Assembly (NCBI GenBank): GCA_030533445.1
Contig: CM060069.1
Span: 2,016,756 to 2,080,755, forward strand
Reading direction: 5' to 3'
DNA from: Cyprinodon diabolis
Lineage: Eukaryota > Chordata > Actinopteri > Cyprinodontiformes > Cyprinodontidae
Length of the DNA: 64,000 nt
This document shows positions 37,701 through 51,867 of this stretch, piece after piece (the first letter of the stretch is position 1; every line of letters begins with the position of its first letter). A program made the position numbers and the translations under genes. The notes under the pieces are model-generated. The model saw only the letters and a program-made list of their open reading frames with translations. It was not told the origin of the DNA and searched no databases.

Positions 37701-40700
37701 CCATCAGCCACTCCGATGTCAGGGCTCTGCTGGCAGCAGCGGGCACCATCAGCCACTCCGATGTCAGGGCTCTGTCGGCAGCCTCGGGCACCATCAGCCA
37801 CTCCGATGTCAGGCTCTGCTGGCAGCAGCGGGCACCATCAACCACTCCGATGTCAGGGCTCTGTCGGCAGCAGTAGCCACCATCAGCCACTCCGATGTCA
37901 GGGCTCTGCTGGCAGCAGCGGGCACCATCAGCCACTCCGATGTCAGGCTCTGTCGGCAGCAGCGGGCACCATCAGCCACTCCGATGTCAGGGCTCTGTCG
38001 GCAGCAGCGGACACCATCAGCCACTCCGATGTCAGTTCTCTGTCAGCAGCAGCGGGCACCATCAGCCACTCCGATGTCAGGGCTCTGCTGGCAGCAGCGG
38101 GCACCATCAGCCACTCCGATGTCAGGGCTCTGCTGGCAGCAGCGGGCACCATCAGCCACTCCGATGTCAGGGCTCTGTCGGCAGCAGCGGACACCATCAG
38201 CCACTCCGATGTCAGTTCTCTGTCAGCAGCAGCGGGCACCATCAGCCACTCCAATGTCAGGGCTCTGCTGGCAGCAGCGGGCACCATCAGCCACTCCAAT
38301 GTCAGGGCTCTGTCGGCAGCAGCGGGCACCATCAGCCACTCCGAATTCAGGCTCTGCCGGCAGCAGCGGGCACCATCAGCCACTCCAATGTCAGGCTCTG
38401 CCGGCAGCAGCGGGTACCATCAGCCACTCCCATGTCAGGCTCTGTCGGCAGCAGTAGCCACCATCAGCCACTCCCATGTCAGGCTCTGCCGGCAGCAGCG
38501 GGCACCATCAGCCACTCCAATGTCAGGCTCTGCCGGCAGCAGCGGGTACCATCAGCCACTCCCATGTCAGGCTCTGCCGGCAGCAGCGGGTACCATCAGC
38601 CACTCCCATGTCAGGCTCTGTCGGCAGCAGTAGCCACCATCAGCCACTCCCATGTCAGGCTCTGCCGGCAGCAGCGGGCACCATCAGCCACTCAGATGTC
38701 AGGCTCTGCCGGCAGCAGCGGGCACCATCAGCCACTCCGATGTCAGGCTCTGCCGGCAGCAGCGGGCACCATCAGCCACTCCGATGTCAGGCTCTGTCGG
38801 CAGCAGCGGGCACCATCAGCCACTCAGATGTCAGGCTCTGTCGGCAGCAGCGGGCACCATCAGCCACTCCGATGGCAGGGCTCTGCCGGCAGCAGTAGCC
38901 ACCATCAGCCACTCCGATGTCAGGCTCTGTCGGCAGCACAGGGCACCATCAGCCACTCCGATGTCAGGGCTCTGCTGGCAGCAGCGGGCACCATCAGCCA
39001 CACCGATGTCAGGGCTTTGCCGGCCGCAGCGGCCACCATCAGCCACTCCCATGTCAGGCTCTGCCGGCAGCAGCGGGCACCATCAGCCACTCCGATGTCA
39101 GGGCTCTGCTGGCAGCAGCGGGCACCATCAGCCACTCCGATGTAAGGGCTCTGCTGGCAGCAGCGGGCACCATCAGCCACTCCGATGTAAGGGGTCTGCT
39201 GGCAGCAGCGGGCACCATCAGCCACTCCGATGTAAGGGCTCTGCTGGCAGCAGCGGGCACCATCAGCCACTCCGATGTAAGGGCTCTGTCGGCAGCAGCG
39301 GGCACCATCAGCCACTCCGATGTAAGGGCTCTGCTGGCAGCAGTAGCCACCATCAGCCACTCCGATGTCAGGCTCTGCTGGCAGCAGCGGGCACCATCAG
39401 CCACTCCGATGTCAGGGCTCTGTCGGCAGCAGCGGGCACCATCAGCCACTCTGATGTCAGGGCTCTGTCGGCAGCAGTAGCCACCATCAGCCACTCCGAT
39501 GTCAGGCTCTGCCGGCAGCAGCGGGCACCATCAGCCACTCCGATGTCAGGCTCTGTCGGCAGCAGCGGGCACCATCAGCCACTCCGATGTCAGGGCTCTG
39601 TCGGCAGCAGCGGACACCATCAGCCACTCCGATGTCAGGGCTCTGTCGGCAGCAGCGGACACCATCAGCCACTCCGATGTCAGGCTCTGCCTGCAGCAGC
39701 GGGCACCATCAGCCACTCCGATGTCAGGGCTCTGCTGGCAGCAGCGGGCAACGTCAGCCACTTTGATGTCAGGGCTCTGCTGGAAGCAGCGGGCCCCATC
39801 AGCCACTCCGATGTCAGGCTCTGTCGGCAGCAGTAGCCACCGTCAGCCACTCCGATGTCAGGGCTCTGCTGGCAGCAGCGGGCCCCATCAGCCACTCCGA
39901 TGTCAGGTTCTGCTGGCAGCAGCGGGCCCCATCAGCCACTCCGATGTCAGGTTCTGCCGGCAGCACAGGGCACCATCAGCCACTCCGATGTCAGGCTCTG
40001 TCGGCAGCAGTGGCCACCATCAGCCACTCCGATGTCAGGCTCTGCCGGCAGCAGAGGGCACCATCAGCCACTCCGATGTCAGGCTCTGTCGGCAGCAGTG
40101 GCCACCATCAGCCACTCCGATGTCAGGGCTCTGTCGGCAGCAGTAGCCACCATCAGCCACTCCGATGTCAGGGCTCTGTCGGCAGCAGTAGCCACCATCA
40201 GCCACTGATGTCAGGCTCTGTCGGCAGCAGCGGGCACCATCAGCCACTCCGATGTCAGGGCTCTGTCGGCAGCAGCGGGCACCATCAGCCACTCCGATGT
40301 CACGCTCTGTCGGCAGCAGTAGCCACCATCAGCCACTGATGTCAGGCTCTGTTGGCAGCAGCAGGCACCATCAGCCACTCCGATGTCAGGCTCTGTCGGC
40401 AGCAGCGGGCACCATCAGCAACTCCGATGTCAGGCTCTGTCGGCAGCAGCGGGCACCATCAGCCACTCCGATGTCAGGCTCTGTCGGCAGCAGTAGCCAC
40501 CATCAGCCACTGATGTCAGGCTCTGTTGGCAGCAGCAGGCACCATCAGCCACTCCGATGTCAGGGCTCTGTCGGCTGCAGCGGGCACCATCAGCCACTCT
40601 GATGTCAGGCTCCGCCGGCAGCACAGGGCACCATCAGCCACTCCGATGTCAGGGCTCTGTCGGCAGCAGCGGGCACCATCAGCCACTCCGATGTCAGGCT

Positions 40701-43700
40701 CTGTCGGCAGCAGAGGGCACCATCAGCCACTCCGATGTCAGGCTCTGTCGGCAGCAGTAGCCACCATCAGCCACTGATGTCAGGCTCTGTCGGCAGCAGC
40801 GGGCACCATCAGCCACTCCGATGTCAGGCTCTGTCGGCAGCAGCGGGCACCATCAGCCACTCCGATGTCAGGTCTCTGTCGGCAGCAGCGGGCACCAACA
40901 GCCACTCCGATGTCAGGGCTCTGTTGGCAGCAGCGGGCACCATCAGCCACTCCGATGTCAGGGCTCTGCTGGTAGCAGCGGGCACCATCAGCCACTCCGA
41001 TGTCAGGGCTCTGTCGGCAGCAGCGGGCACCATCAGCCACTCCGATGTCAGGGCTCTGTCGGCAGCAGCGGGCACCATCAGCCACTCCGATGTCAGGGCT
41101 CTGTCGGCAGCAGAGGGCACCATCCGCCACTCCGATGTCAGGCTCTGCCGGCAGCAGCGGGCACCATCCGCCACTCCGATCTCAGTTCTCTGCCGGCAGC
41201 AGCGGGCACCATCCGCCACTCCGATGTCAGGCTCTGCCGGCAGCAGCGGGCACCATCCGCCACTCCGATGTCAGTTCTCTGCCGGCAGCAGCGGGCACCA
41301 TCCGCCACTCCGATGTCAGTTCTCTGCCGGCAGCAGCACCATCAGCCACTCCGATGTCAGGCTCTGCCGGCAGCAGCGGGCACCATCAGCCACTCCGATG
41401 TCAGGTTCTGCCGGCAGCACAGGGCACCATCAGCCACTCCGATGTCAGGCTCCGCCGGCAGCACAGGGCACCATCAGCCACTCCGATGTCAGGCTCTGCC
41501 GGCAGCAGAGGGCACCATCAGCCACTCCGATGTCAGGGCTCTGTTGGCAGCAGCAGGCACCATCAGCCACTCCGATGTCAGGGCTCTGTCGGCAGCAGCG
41601 GGCACCATCAGCCACTCCGATGTCAGGCTCTGCCGGCAGCAGCACCATCAGCCACTCCGATGTCAGGCTCTGCCGGCAGCAGCACCATCAGCCACTCCGA
41701 TGTCAGGCTCTGCCGGCAGCAGCACCATCAGCCACTCCGATGTCAGGCTCTGTCGTCAGCAGCGGGCACCATCAGCCACTCCGATGTCAGGCTCTGCCGG
41801 CAGCAGCACCATCAGCCACTCCGATGTCAGGCTCTGTCGTCAGCAGTAGCCACCATCAGCCACTCCGATGTCAGGCTCTGTCGGCAGCAGTGGCCACCAT
41901 CAGCCACTCCGATGTCAGGGCTCTGTCGGCAGCAGCGGGCACCATCAGCCACTCCGATGTCAGGCTCTGTCGGCAGCAGCGGGCACCATCAGCCACTCCG
42001 ATGTCAGGGCTCTGTCGGCAGCAGCGGACACCATCAGCCACTCCGATGTCAGGGCTCTGTCGGCAGCAGCGGACACCATCAGCCACTCCGATGTCAGGGC
42101 TCTGTCGGCAGCAGTGGGCACCATCAGCCACTCCGATGTCAGGGCTCTGCTGGCAGCAGCGGGCACCGTCAGCCACTTTGATGTCAGGGCTCTGCTGGAA
42201 GCAGCGGGCACCATCAGCCACTCCGATGTCAGGGCTCTGTCGGCAGCAGCGGGCACCAACAGCCACTCCGATGTCAGGGCTCTGTCGGCAGCAGCGGGAA
42301 CCATCAGCCACTCCGATGTCAGGGCTCTGTCGGCAGCAGCGGGCACCAACAGCCACTCCGATGTCAGGGCTCTGCTGGCAGCAGAGGGCACCATCAGCCA
42401 CTCCGATGTCAGGGCTCTGCTGGTAGCAGCGGGCACCATCAGCCACTCCGATGTAAGGGCTCTGCTGGCAGCAGCGGGCACCATCAGCCACTCCGATGTA
42501 AGGGCTCTGCTGCCAGCAGAGGGCACCATCAGCCACTCCGATGTCAGGGCTCTGTCGGCAGCAGCGGGCACCATCAGCCACTCCGATGTCAGGCTCTGTC
42601 GGCAGCAGCGGGCACCATCAGCCACTCCGATGTCAGGCTCTGTCGGCAGCAGAGGGCACCATCAGCCACTCCGATGTCAGGGCTCTGTCGGCAGCAGCGG
42701 GCACCATCAGCCACTCCGATGTCAGGCTCTGTCGGCAGCAGAGGGCACCATCAGCCACTCCGATGTCAGGGCTCTGTCGGCAGCAGCGGGCACCATCAGC
42801 CACTCCGATGTCAGGCTCTGTCGGCAGCAGTAGCCACCATCCGCCACTCCGATGTCAGGCTCTGCCGGCAGCAGCACCATCAGCCACTCCGATGTCAGGG
42901 CTCTGCCGGCAGCAGCGGGCACCATCAGCCACTCCGATGTCAGGCTCTGCCGGCAGCAGCACCATCAGCCACTCCGATGTCAAGGCTCTGTCGGCAGCAG
43001 CGGGAACCATCAGCCACTCCGATGTCAGGGCTCTGTCGGCAGCAGCGGGCACCATCAGCCACTCCGATGTCAGGGCTCTGTCGGCAGCCTCGGGCACCAT
43101 CAGCCACTCCGATGTCAGGGCTCTGCTGGCAGCAGCGGGCACCATCAGCCACTCCGATGTCAGGGCTCTGTCGGCAGCCTCGGGCACCATCAGCCACTCC
43201 GATGTCAGGCTCTGCTGGCAGCAGCGGGCACCATCAACCACTCCGATGTCAGGGCTCTGTCGGCAGCAGTAGCCACCATCAGCCACTCCGATGTCAGGGC
43301 TCTGCTGGCAGCAGCGGGCACCATCAGCCACTCCGATGTCAGGCTCTGTCGGCAGCAGCGGGCACCATCAGCCACTCCGATGTCAGGGCTCTGTCGGCAG
43401 CAGCGGACACCATCAGCCACTCCGATGTCAGTTCTCTGTCAGCAGCAGCGGGCACCATCAGCCACTCCGATGTCAGGGCTCTGCTGGCAGCAGCGGGCAC
43501 CATCAGCCACTCCGATGTCAGGGCTCTGCTGGCAGCAGCGGGCACCATCAGCCACTCCGATGTCAGGGCTCTGTCGGCAGCAGCGGACACCATCAGCCAC
43601 TCCGATGTCAGTTCTCTGTCAGCAGCAGCGGGCACCATCAGCCACTCCAATGTCAGGGCTCTGCTGGCAGCAGCGGGCACCATCAGCCACTCCAATGTCA

Positions 43701-46700
43701 GGGCTCTGTCGGCAGCAGCGGGCACCATCAGCCACTCCGAATTCAGGCTCTGCCGGCAGCAGCGGGCACCATCAGCCACTCCAATGTCAGGCTCTGCCGG
43801 CAGCAGCGGGTACCATCAGCCACTCCCATGTCAGGCTCTGTCGGCAGCAGTAGCCACCATCAGCCACTCCCATGTCAGGCTCTGCCGGCAGCAGCGGGCA
43901 CCATCAGCCACTCCAATGTCAGGCTCTGCCGGCAGCAGCGGGTACCATCAGCCACTCCCATGTCAGGCTCTGCCGGCAGCAGCGGGTACCATCAGCCACT
44001 CCCATGTCAGGCTCTGTCGGCAGCAGTAGCCACCATCAGCCACTCCCATGTCAGGCTCTGCCGGCAGCAGCGGGCACCATCAGCCACTCAGATGTCAGGC
44101 TCTGCCGGCAGCAGCGGGCACCATCAGCCACTCCGATGTCAGGCTCTGCCGGCAGCAGCGGGCACCATCAGCCACTCCGATGTCAGGCTCTGTCGGCAGC
44201 AGCGGGCACCATCAGCCACTCAGATGTCAGGGCTCTGTCGGCAGCAGCGGGCACCATCAGCCACTCCGATGTCAGGCTCTGTCGGCAGCAGAGGGCACCA
44301 TCAGCCACTCCGATGTCAGGGCTCTGTCGGCAGCAGCGGGCACCATCAGCCACTCCGATGTCAGGCTCTGTCGGCAGCAGTAGCCACCATCAGCCACTCC
44401 GATGTCAGGCTCTGCCGGCAGCAGCACCATCAGCCACTCCGATGTCAAGGCTCTGTCGGCAGCAGCGGGAACCATCAGCCACTCCGATGTCAGGGCTCTG
44501 TCGGCAGCAGCGGGCACCATCAGCCACTCCGATGTCAGGGCTCTGTCGGCAGCCTCGGGCACCATCAGCCACTCCGATGTCAGGGCTCTGCTGGCAGCAG
44601 CGGGCACCATCAGCCACTCCGATGTCAGGGCTCTGTCGGCAGCCTCGGGCACCATCAGCCACTCCGATGTCAGGCTCTGCTGGCAGCAGCGGGCACCATC
44701 AACCACTCCGATGTCAGGGCTCTGTCGGCAGCAGTAGCCACCATCAGCCACTCCGATGTCAGGGCTCTGCTGGCAGCAGCGGGCACCATCAGCCACTCCG
44801 ATGTCAGGCTCTGTCGGCAGCAGCGGGCACCATCAGCCACTCCGATGTCAGGGCTCTGTCGGCAGCAGCGGACACCATCAGCCACTCCGATGTCAGTTCT
44901 CTGTCAGCAGCAGCGGGCACCATCAGCCACTCCGATGTCAGGGCTCTGCTGGCAGCAGCGGGCACCATCAGCCACTCCGATGTCAGGGCTCTGCTGGCAG
45001 CAGCGGGCACCATCAGCCACTCCGATGTCAGGGCTCTGTCGGCAGCAGCGGACACCATCAGCCACTCCGATGTCAGTTCTCTGTCAGCAGCAGCGGGCAC
45101 CATCAGCCACTCCAATGTCAGGGCTCTGCTGGCAGCAGCGGGCACCATCAGCCACTCCAATGTCAGGGCTCTGTCGGCAGCAGCGGGCACCATCAGCCAC
45201 TCCGAATTCAGGCTCTGCCGGCAGCAGCGGGCACCATCAGCCACTCCAATGTCAGGCTCTGCCGGCAGCAGCGGGTACCATCAGCCACTCCCATGTCAGG
45301 CTCTGTCGGCAGCAGTAGCCACCATCAGCCACTCCCATGTCAGGCTCTGCCGGCAGCAGCGGGCACCATCAGCCACTCCAATGTCAGGCTCTGCCGGCAG
45401 CAGCGGGTACCATCAGCCACTCCCATGTCAGGCTCTGCCGGCAGCAGCGGGTACCATCAGCCACTCCCATGTCAGGCTCTGTCGGCAGCAGTAGCCACCA
45501 TCAGCCACTCCCATGTCAGGCTCTGCCGGCAGCAGCGGGCACCATCAGCCACTCAGATGTCAGGCTCTGCCGGCAGCAGCGGGCACCATCAGCCACTCAG
45601 ATGTCAGGCTCTGTCGGCAGCAGCGGGCACCATCAGCCACTCCGATGGCAGGGCTCTGCCGGCAGCAGTAGCCACCATCAGCCACTCCGATGTCAGGCTC
45701 TGTCGGCAGCACAGGGCACCATCAGCCACTCCGATGTCAGGGCTCTGCTGGCAGCAGCGGGCACCATCAGCCACACCGATGTCAGGGCTTTGCCGGCCGC
45801 AGCGGCCACCATCAGCCACTCCCATGTCAGGCTCTGCCGGCAGCAGCGGGCACCATCAGCCACTCCGATGTCAGGGCTCTGCTGGCAGCAGCGGGCACCA
45901 TCAGCCACTCCGATGTAAGGGCTCTGCTGGCAGCAGCGGGCACCATCAGCCACTCCGATGTAAGGGGTCTGCTGGCAGCAGCGGGCACCATCAGCCACTC
46001 CGATGTAAGGGCTCTGCTGGCAGCAGCGGGCACCATCAGCCACTCCGATGTAAGGGCTCTGTCGGCAGCAGCGGGCACCATCAGCCACTCCGATGTAAGG
46101 GCTCTGCTGGCAGCAGTAGCCACCATCAGCCACTCCGATGTCAGGCTCTGCTGGCAGCAGCGGGCACCATCAGCCACTCCGATGTCAGGGCTCTGTCGGC
46201 AGCAGCGGGCACCATCAGCCACTCTGATGTCAGGGCTCTGTCGGCAGCAGTAGCCACCATCAGCCACTCCGATGTCAGGCTCTGCCGGCAGCAGCGGGCA
46301 CCATCAGCCACTCCGATGTCAGGCTCTGTCGGCAGCAGCGGGCACCATCAGCCACTCCGATGTCAGGGCTCTGTCGGCAGCAGCGGACACCATCAGCCAC
46401 TCCGATGTCAGGGCTCTGTCGGCAGCAGCGGACACCATCAGCCACTCCGATGTCAGGCTCTGCCTGCAGCAGCGGGCACCATCAGCCACTCCGATGTCAG
46501 GGCTCTGCTGGCAGCAGCGGGCAACGTCAGCCACTTTGATGTCAGGGCTCTGCTGGAAGCAGCGGGCCCCATCAGCCACTCCGATGTCAGGCTCTGTCGG
46601 CAGCAGTAGCCACCATCAGCCACTCCGATGTCAGGGCTCTGCTGGCAGCAGCGGGCCCCATCAGCCACTCCGATGTCAGGTTCTGCTGGCAGCAGCGGGC

Positions 46701-46960
46701 CCCATCAGCCACTCCGATGTCAGGTTCTGCCGGCAGCACAGGGCACCATCAGCCACTCCGATGTCAGGCTCTGTCGGCAGCAGTGGCCACCATCAGCCAC
46801 TCCGATGTCAGGCTCTGCCGGCAGCAGAGGGCACCATCAGCCACTCCGATGTCAGGCTCTGTCGGCAGCAGTGGCCACCATCAGCCACTCCGATGTCAGG
46901 CTCTGCCGGCAGCAGAGGGCACCATCAGCCACTCCGATGTCAGGCTCGGTCGGCAGCAGC
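34800..46960 (+). repeat. 5.3-kb segmental duplication inside the satellite
   Basis: The first copy is about 34800-40107 and the second begins directly after it. The unit start GCCACTGATG lies at 34894 and 40201, and the rare CTGTCGGCTG at 35261 and 40568, both 5,307 bp apart. In the second copy an extra 89 bp (one 44-bp and one 45-bp unit) near 42700 raises the spacing to 5,396. A further 1,465-bp duplication near 43000-44500 then raises it to 6,773 for the final part, so the second copy is about 6.8 kb long. Very few substitutions separate the copies, so the event is recent or homogenised. Confidence 0.9.
43000..45500 (+). repeat. 1,465-bp tandem duplication nested in the 5.3-kb copy
   Basis: The marker GCCTCGGGCA lies at 43087 and 44552 (1,465 bp apart), and its original is at 37691 in the first 5.3-kb copy. 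The nested duplication is absent from the first copy, so it happened after the 5.3-kb duplication. Confidence 0.88.
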
Positions 46961-47599
46961 GGGCACCATCAGCCACTCCGATGTCAGGCTCCGCCGGCAG
47001 ATGAGGGCACCATCAGCCACTCCGATGTCAGGCTCCGCCGGCAGCACAGGGCACCATCAGCCACTCCGATGTCAGGCTCTGCCGGCAGCAGAGGGCACCA
47101 TCAGCCACTCCGATGTCAGGCTCTGTCGGCAGCACAGGGCACCATCAGCCACTCCGATGTCAGGCTCTGCCGGCAGCAGAGGGCACCATCAGCCACTCCG
47201 ATGTCAGGCTCTGTCGGCAGCAGCGGGCACCATCAGCCACTCCGATGTCAGGGCTCTGTCGGCAGCAGCGGGCACCATAAGCCACTCTGATGTCAGGGCT
47301 CTGTCGGCAGCAGTAGCCACCATCAGCCACTCCGATGTCAGGCTCTGTCGGCAGCAGCGGGCACCATCAGCCACTCCGATGTCAGGGCTCTGTCGGCAGC
47401 ACAGGGCACCATCAGCCACTCCGATGTCAGGCTCTGTCGGCAGCACAGGGCACCATCAGCCACTCCGATGTCAGGCTCTGCCGGCAGCAGAGGGCACCAT
47501 CAGCCACTCCGATGTCAGGCTCCGCCGGCAGCACAGGGCACCATCAGCCACTCCGATGTCAGGCTCCGCCGGCAGCACAGGGCACCATCAGCCACTCCG

Positions 47600-48580
47600 A
47601 TGTCAGGCTCTGTCGGCAGCAGCGGGCACCATCAGCCACTCCGATGTCAGGGCTCTGTCGGCAGCAGCGGGCACCATCAGCCACTCTGATGTCAGGGCTC
47701 TGTCGGCAGCAGTAGCCACCATCAGCCACTCCGATGTCAGGCTCTGTCGGCAGCAGCGGGCACCATCAGCCACTCCGATGTCAGGGCTCTGTCGGCAGCA
47801 GCGGACACCATCAGCCACTCCGATGTCAGGGCTCTGTCGGCAGCAGCGGGCACCATCAGCCACTCCGATGTCAGGCTCTGCCTGCAGCAGCGGGCACCAT
47901 CAGCCACTCCGATGTCAGGGCTCTGCTGGCAGCAGCGGGCAACGTCAGCCACTTTGATGTCAGGGCTCTGCTGGAAGCAGCGGGCACCATCAGCCACTCC
48001 GATGTCAGGCTCCGCCGGCAGATGAGGGCACCATCAGCCACTCCGATGTCAGGCTCCGCCGGCAGCACAGGGCACCATCAGCCACTCCGATGTCAGGCTC
48101 TGTCGGCAGCAGCGGGCACCATCAGCCACTCCGATGTCAGGGCTCTGTCGGCAGCAGCGGGCACCATCAGCCACTCTGATGTCAGGGCTCTGTCGGCAGC
48201 AGTAGCCACCATCAGCCACTCCGATGTCAGGCTCTGTCGGCAGCAGCGGGCACCATCAGCCACTCCGATGTCAGGGCTCTGTCGGCAGCAGCGGACACCA
48301 TCAGCCACTCCGATGTCAGGGCTCTGTCGGCAGCAGCGGACACCATCAGCCACTCCGATGTCAGGCTCTGCCTGCAGCAGCGGGCAACGTCAGCCACTCC
48401 GATGTCAGGGCTCTGCTGGCAGCAGCGGGCAACGTCAGCCACTTTGATGTCAGGGCTCTGCTGGAAGCAGCGGGCACCATCAGCCACTCCGATGTCAGGG
48501 CTCTGCTGGCAGCAGCGGGCCCCATCAGCCACTCCGATGTCAGGTTCTGCCGGCAGCACAGGGCACCATCAGCCACTCCG
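47600..48580 (+). repeat. 490-bp higher-order repeat
   Basis: AACGTCAGCCACTTTGATG lies at 47941 and 48431, 490 bp apart, with the same flanking order of 44-bp and 45-bp units. The related marker CCGGCAGATGAGGGCAC occurs 1,021 bp apart near 47000 and 48020, showing that larger blocks overlap this one. Confidence 0.8.
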
Positions 48581-51500
48581 ATGTCAGGTTCTGTCGGCAG
48601 CAGCGGGCACCATCAGCCACTCCGATGTCAGGTTCTGCCGGCAGCACAGGGCACCATCAGCCACTCCGATGTCAGGCTCCGCCGGCAGCACAGGGCACCA
48701 TCAGCCACTCCGATGTCAGGCTCTGTCGGCAGCAGTGGCCACCATCAGCCACTCCGATGTCAGGGCTCGGTCGGCAGCACAGGGCACCATCAGCCACTCC
48801 GATGTCAGGCTCTGCCGGCAGCAGAGGGCACCATCAGCCACTCCGATGTCAGGCTCTGTCGGCAGCAGCGGGAACCATCAGCCACTCCGATGTCAGGCTC
48901 TGCCGGCAGCAGAGGGCACCATCAGCCACTCCGATGTCAGGCTCTGTCGGCAGCAGAGGGCACCATCAGCCACTCCGATGTCAGGCTCTGTCGGCAGCAG
49001 CGGGAACCATCAGCCACTCCGATGTCAGGCTCTGTCGGCAGCAGTAGCCACCATCAGCCACTCCGATGTCAGGCTCTGTCGGCAGCAGCGGGCACCATCA
49101 GCCACTCCGATGTCAGGCTCTGCCGGCAGCAGAGGGCACCATCAGCCACTCCGATGTCAGGCTCTGTCGGCAGCAGCGTGTACCATCAGCCACTCCGATG
49201 TCAGGGCTCTGCGGGCAGCAACAGGCACCATCAACCACTCCGATGTCATGCTCTGCCGGCAGCAGCAGGCACCATCAGCCACTCCGATGTCAGGCTCTGC
49301 CGGCAGCAGCAGGCACCATCAGCCACTCCGATGTCAGGGCTCTGCGGGCAGCAGCAGGCACCATCAACCACTCCGATGTCAGGCTCTGCCGGCAGCAGCA
49401 GGCACCATCAACCACTCCGATGTCAGGCTCTGCCGGCAGCAGTAGCCACCATCAGCCACTGATGTCAGGCTCTGTTGGCAGCAGTAGCCACCATCAGCCA
49501 CTCCGATGTCAGGGCTCTGTCGGCAGCAGCGGGCACCATCAGCCACTCCGATGTCAGGGCTCTCCCGGCAGCAGCGGGCACCATCAGCCACTCCGATGTC
49601 AGGCTCTGCCGGCAGCAGCGGGCACCATCAGCCACTCCGATGTCAGGCTCTGTCGGCAGCAGTGGCCACCATCAGCCACTCCGATGTCAGGGCTCTGTCG
49701 GCAGCAGCGGGCACGTTCAGCCACTCCGATGTCAGGCTCTGTCGGCAGCAGCGGGCACCATCAGCCACCCCGATGTCAGGGCTCTGTCGGCAGCAGTGGC
49801 CACCATCAGCCACTCCGATGTCAGGGCTCTGTCGGCAGCAGCGGGCACGTTCAGCCACTCCGATGTCAGGCTCTGTCGGCAGCAGCGGGCACCATCAGCC
49901 ACTCCGATGTCAGGCTCTGTCGGCAGCAGTGGCCACCATCAGCCACTCCGATGTCAGGGCTCTGTCGGCAGCAGCGGGCACGTTCAGCCACTCCGATGTC
50001 AGGCTCTGTCGGCAGCAGCGGGCACCATCAGCCACTCCGATGTCAGGCTCTGTCGGCAGCAGCAGGCACCATCAGCCACTCCGATGTCAGGCTCTGTCGG
50101 CAGCAGCGGGCACCATCAGCCACTCCGATGTCAGGCTCTGTCGGCAGCAGCGGGCACGTTCAGCCACCCCTATGTCAGGGCTCTGTCGGCAGCAGCAGGC
50201 ACCATCAGCCACTCCGATGTCAGGCTCTGTCGGCAGCAGCGGGCACGTTCAGCCACCCCGATGTCAGGGCTCTGTCGGCAGCAGCAGGCACCATCAGCCA
50301 CTCCGATGTCAGGCTCTGTCGGCAGCAGTGGCCACCATCAGCCACTCCGATGTCAGGGCTCTGTCGGCAGCAGCGGGCACGTTCAGCCACTCCGATGTCA
50401 GTCTCTGCCGGCAGCACAGGGCACCATCAGCCACTCCGATGTCAGGGCTCTGCCGGCAGCAGCTGGCACCATCAGCCACTCCAATATCAGGCTCTGTCAG
50501 CAGCAGCGGGCACCATCAGCCACTCCGATGTCAGGCTCTGTCAGCAGCAGCGGGCACCATCAGCCACTCCGATGTCAGGCTCTGTCAGCAGCAGCGGGCA
50601 CCATCAGCCACTCCGATTTCAGGCTCTGCCGGCAGCACAGGGCACCATCAGCCACTCCGATGTCAGGGCTCTGCCGGCAGCAGCGGGCACCATCAGCCAC
50701 TCCGATGTCAGGGCTCTGTCGGCAGCAGCGGGCACCATCAGCCACTCCGATGTCAGGGCTCTGTCGGCAGCAGCGGGCACCATCAGCCACTCCGATGTCA
50801 GGGCTCTGTCGGCAGCAGCGGGCACCATCAGCCACTCCGATGTCAGGCTCTGTCGGCAGCAGTAGCCACCATCAGCCACTGATGTCAGGCTCTGCCGGCA
50901 GCAGCGGGCACCATCAGCCACTCCAATGTCAGGGCTCTGCCGGCAGCAGCGGGCACCATCAGCCACTCCGATGTCAGGCTCTGCCGGCAGCACAGGGCAC
51001 CATCAGCCACTCCGATGTCAGGGCTCTGCTGGCAGCAGCGGGCACCATCAGCCACACCGATGTCAGGGCTTTGCCGGCCGCAGCGGCCACCATCAGCCAC
51101 TCCCATGTCAGGCTCTGCCGGCAGCAGCGGGCACAATCAGCCACTCCGATGTCAGGGCTCTGTCGGCAGCAGCGGGAACCATCAGCCGCTCCGATGTCAG
51201 GGCTCTGCTGGCAGCAGCGGGCACCATCAGCCACTCCGATGTAAGGGCTCTGCTGGCAGCAGCGGGCACCATCAGCCACTCCGATGTAAGGGCTCTGCTG
51301 GCAGCAGCGGGCACCATCAGCCACTCCGATGTAAGGGGTCTGCTGGCAGCAGCGGGCACCATCAACCACTCCGATGTCAGGGCTCTGTCGGCAGCAGCGG
51401 GCACCATCAGCCACTCCGATGTCAGGGCTCTGTCGGCAGCAGTAGCCACCATCAGCCACTCCGATGTCAGGCTCTGCCGGCAGCAGCGGGCACCATCAGC

Positions 51501-51681
51501 CACTCCGATGTCAGGCTCTGTCGGCAGCAGCGGGCACCATCAGCCACTCCGATGTCAGGGCTCTGTCGGCAGCAGCGGACACCATCAGCCACTCCGATGT
51601 CAGGGCTCTGCTGGCAGCAGCACCATCAGCCACTCCGATGTCAGGGCTCTGCTGGCAGCAGCGGGCACCATCAGCCACTCC

Positions 51682-51867
51682 GAGCTCAGGGCTCTGCTGG
51701 CAGCAGCGGGCACCATCAGCCACTCCGAGCTCAGGGCTCTGCTGGCAGCAGCGGGCACCGTCAGCCACTCCGAGCTCAGGGCTCTGCTGGCAGCAGCGGG
51801 CACCATCAGCCACTCCGAGCTCAGGGCTCTGTCGGCAGCAGTGGGCACCATCAGCCACTCCGAGCTC
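51682..51867 (+). repeat. Five consecutive units with a GAGCTC variant
   Basis: GAGCTC replaces GATGTC at 51682, 51727, 51772, 51817 and 51862, exactly 45 bp apart. I noticed it nowhere else in the array. It shows local one-unit amplification of a private variant. Confidence 0.9.
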
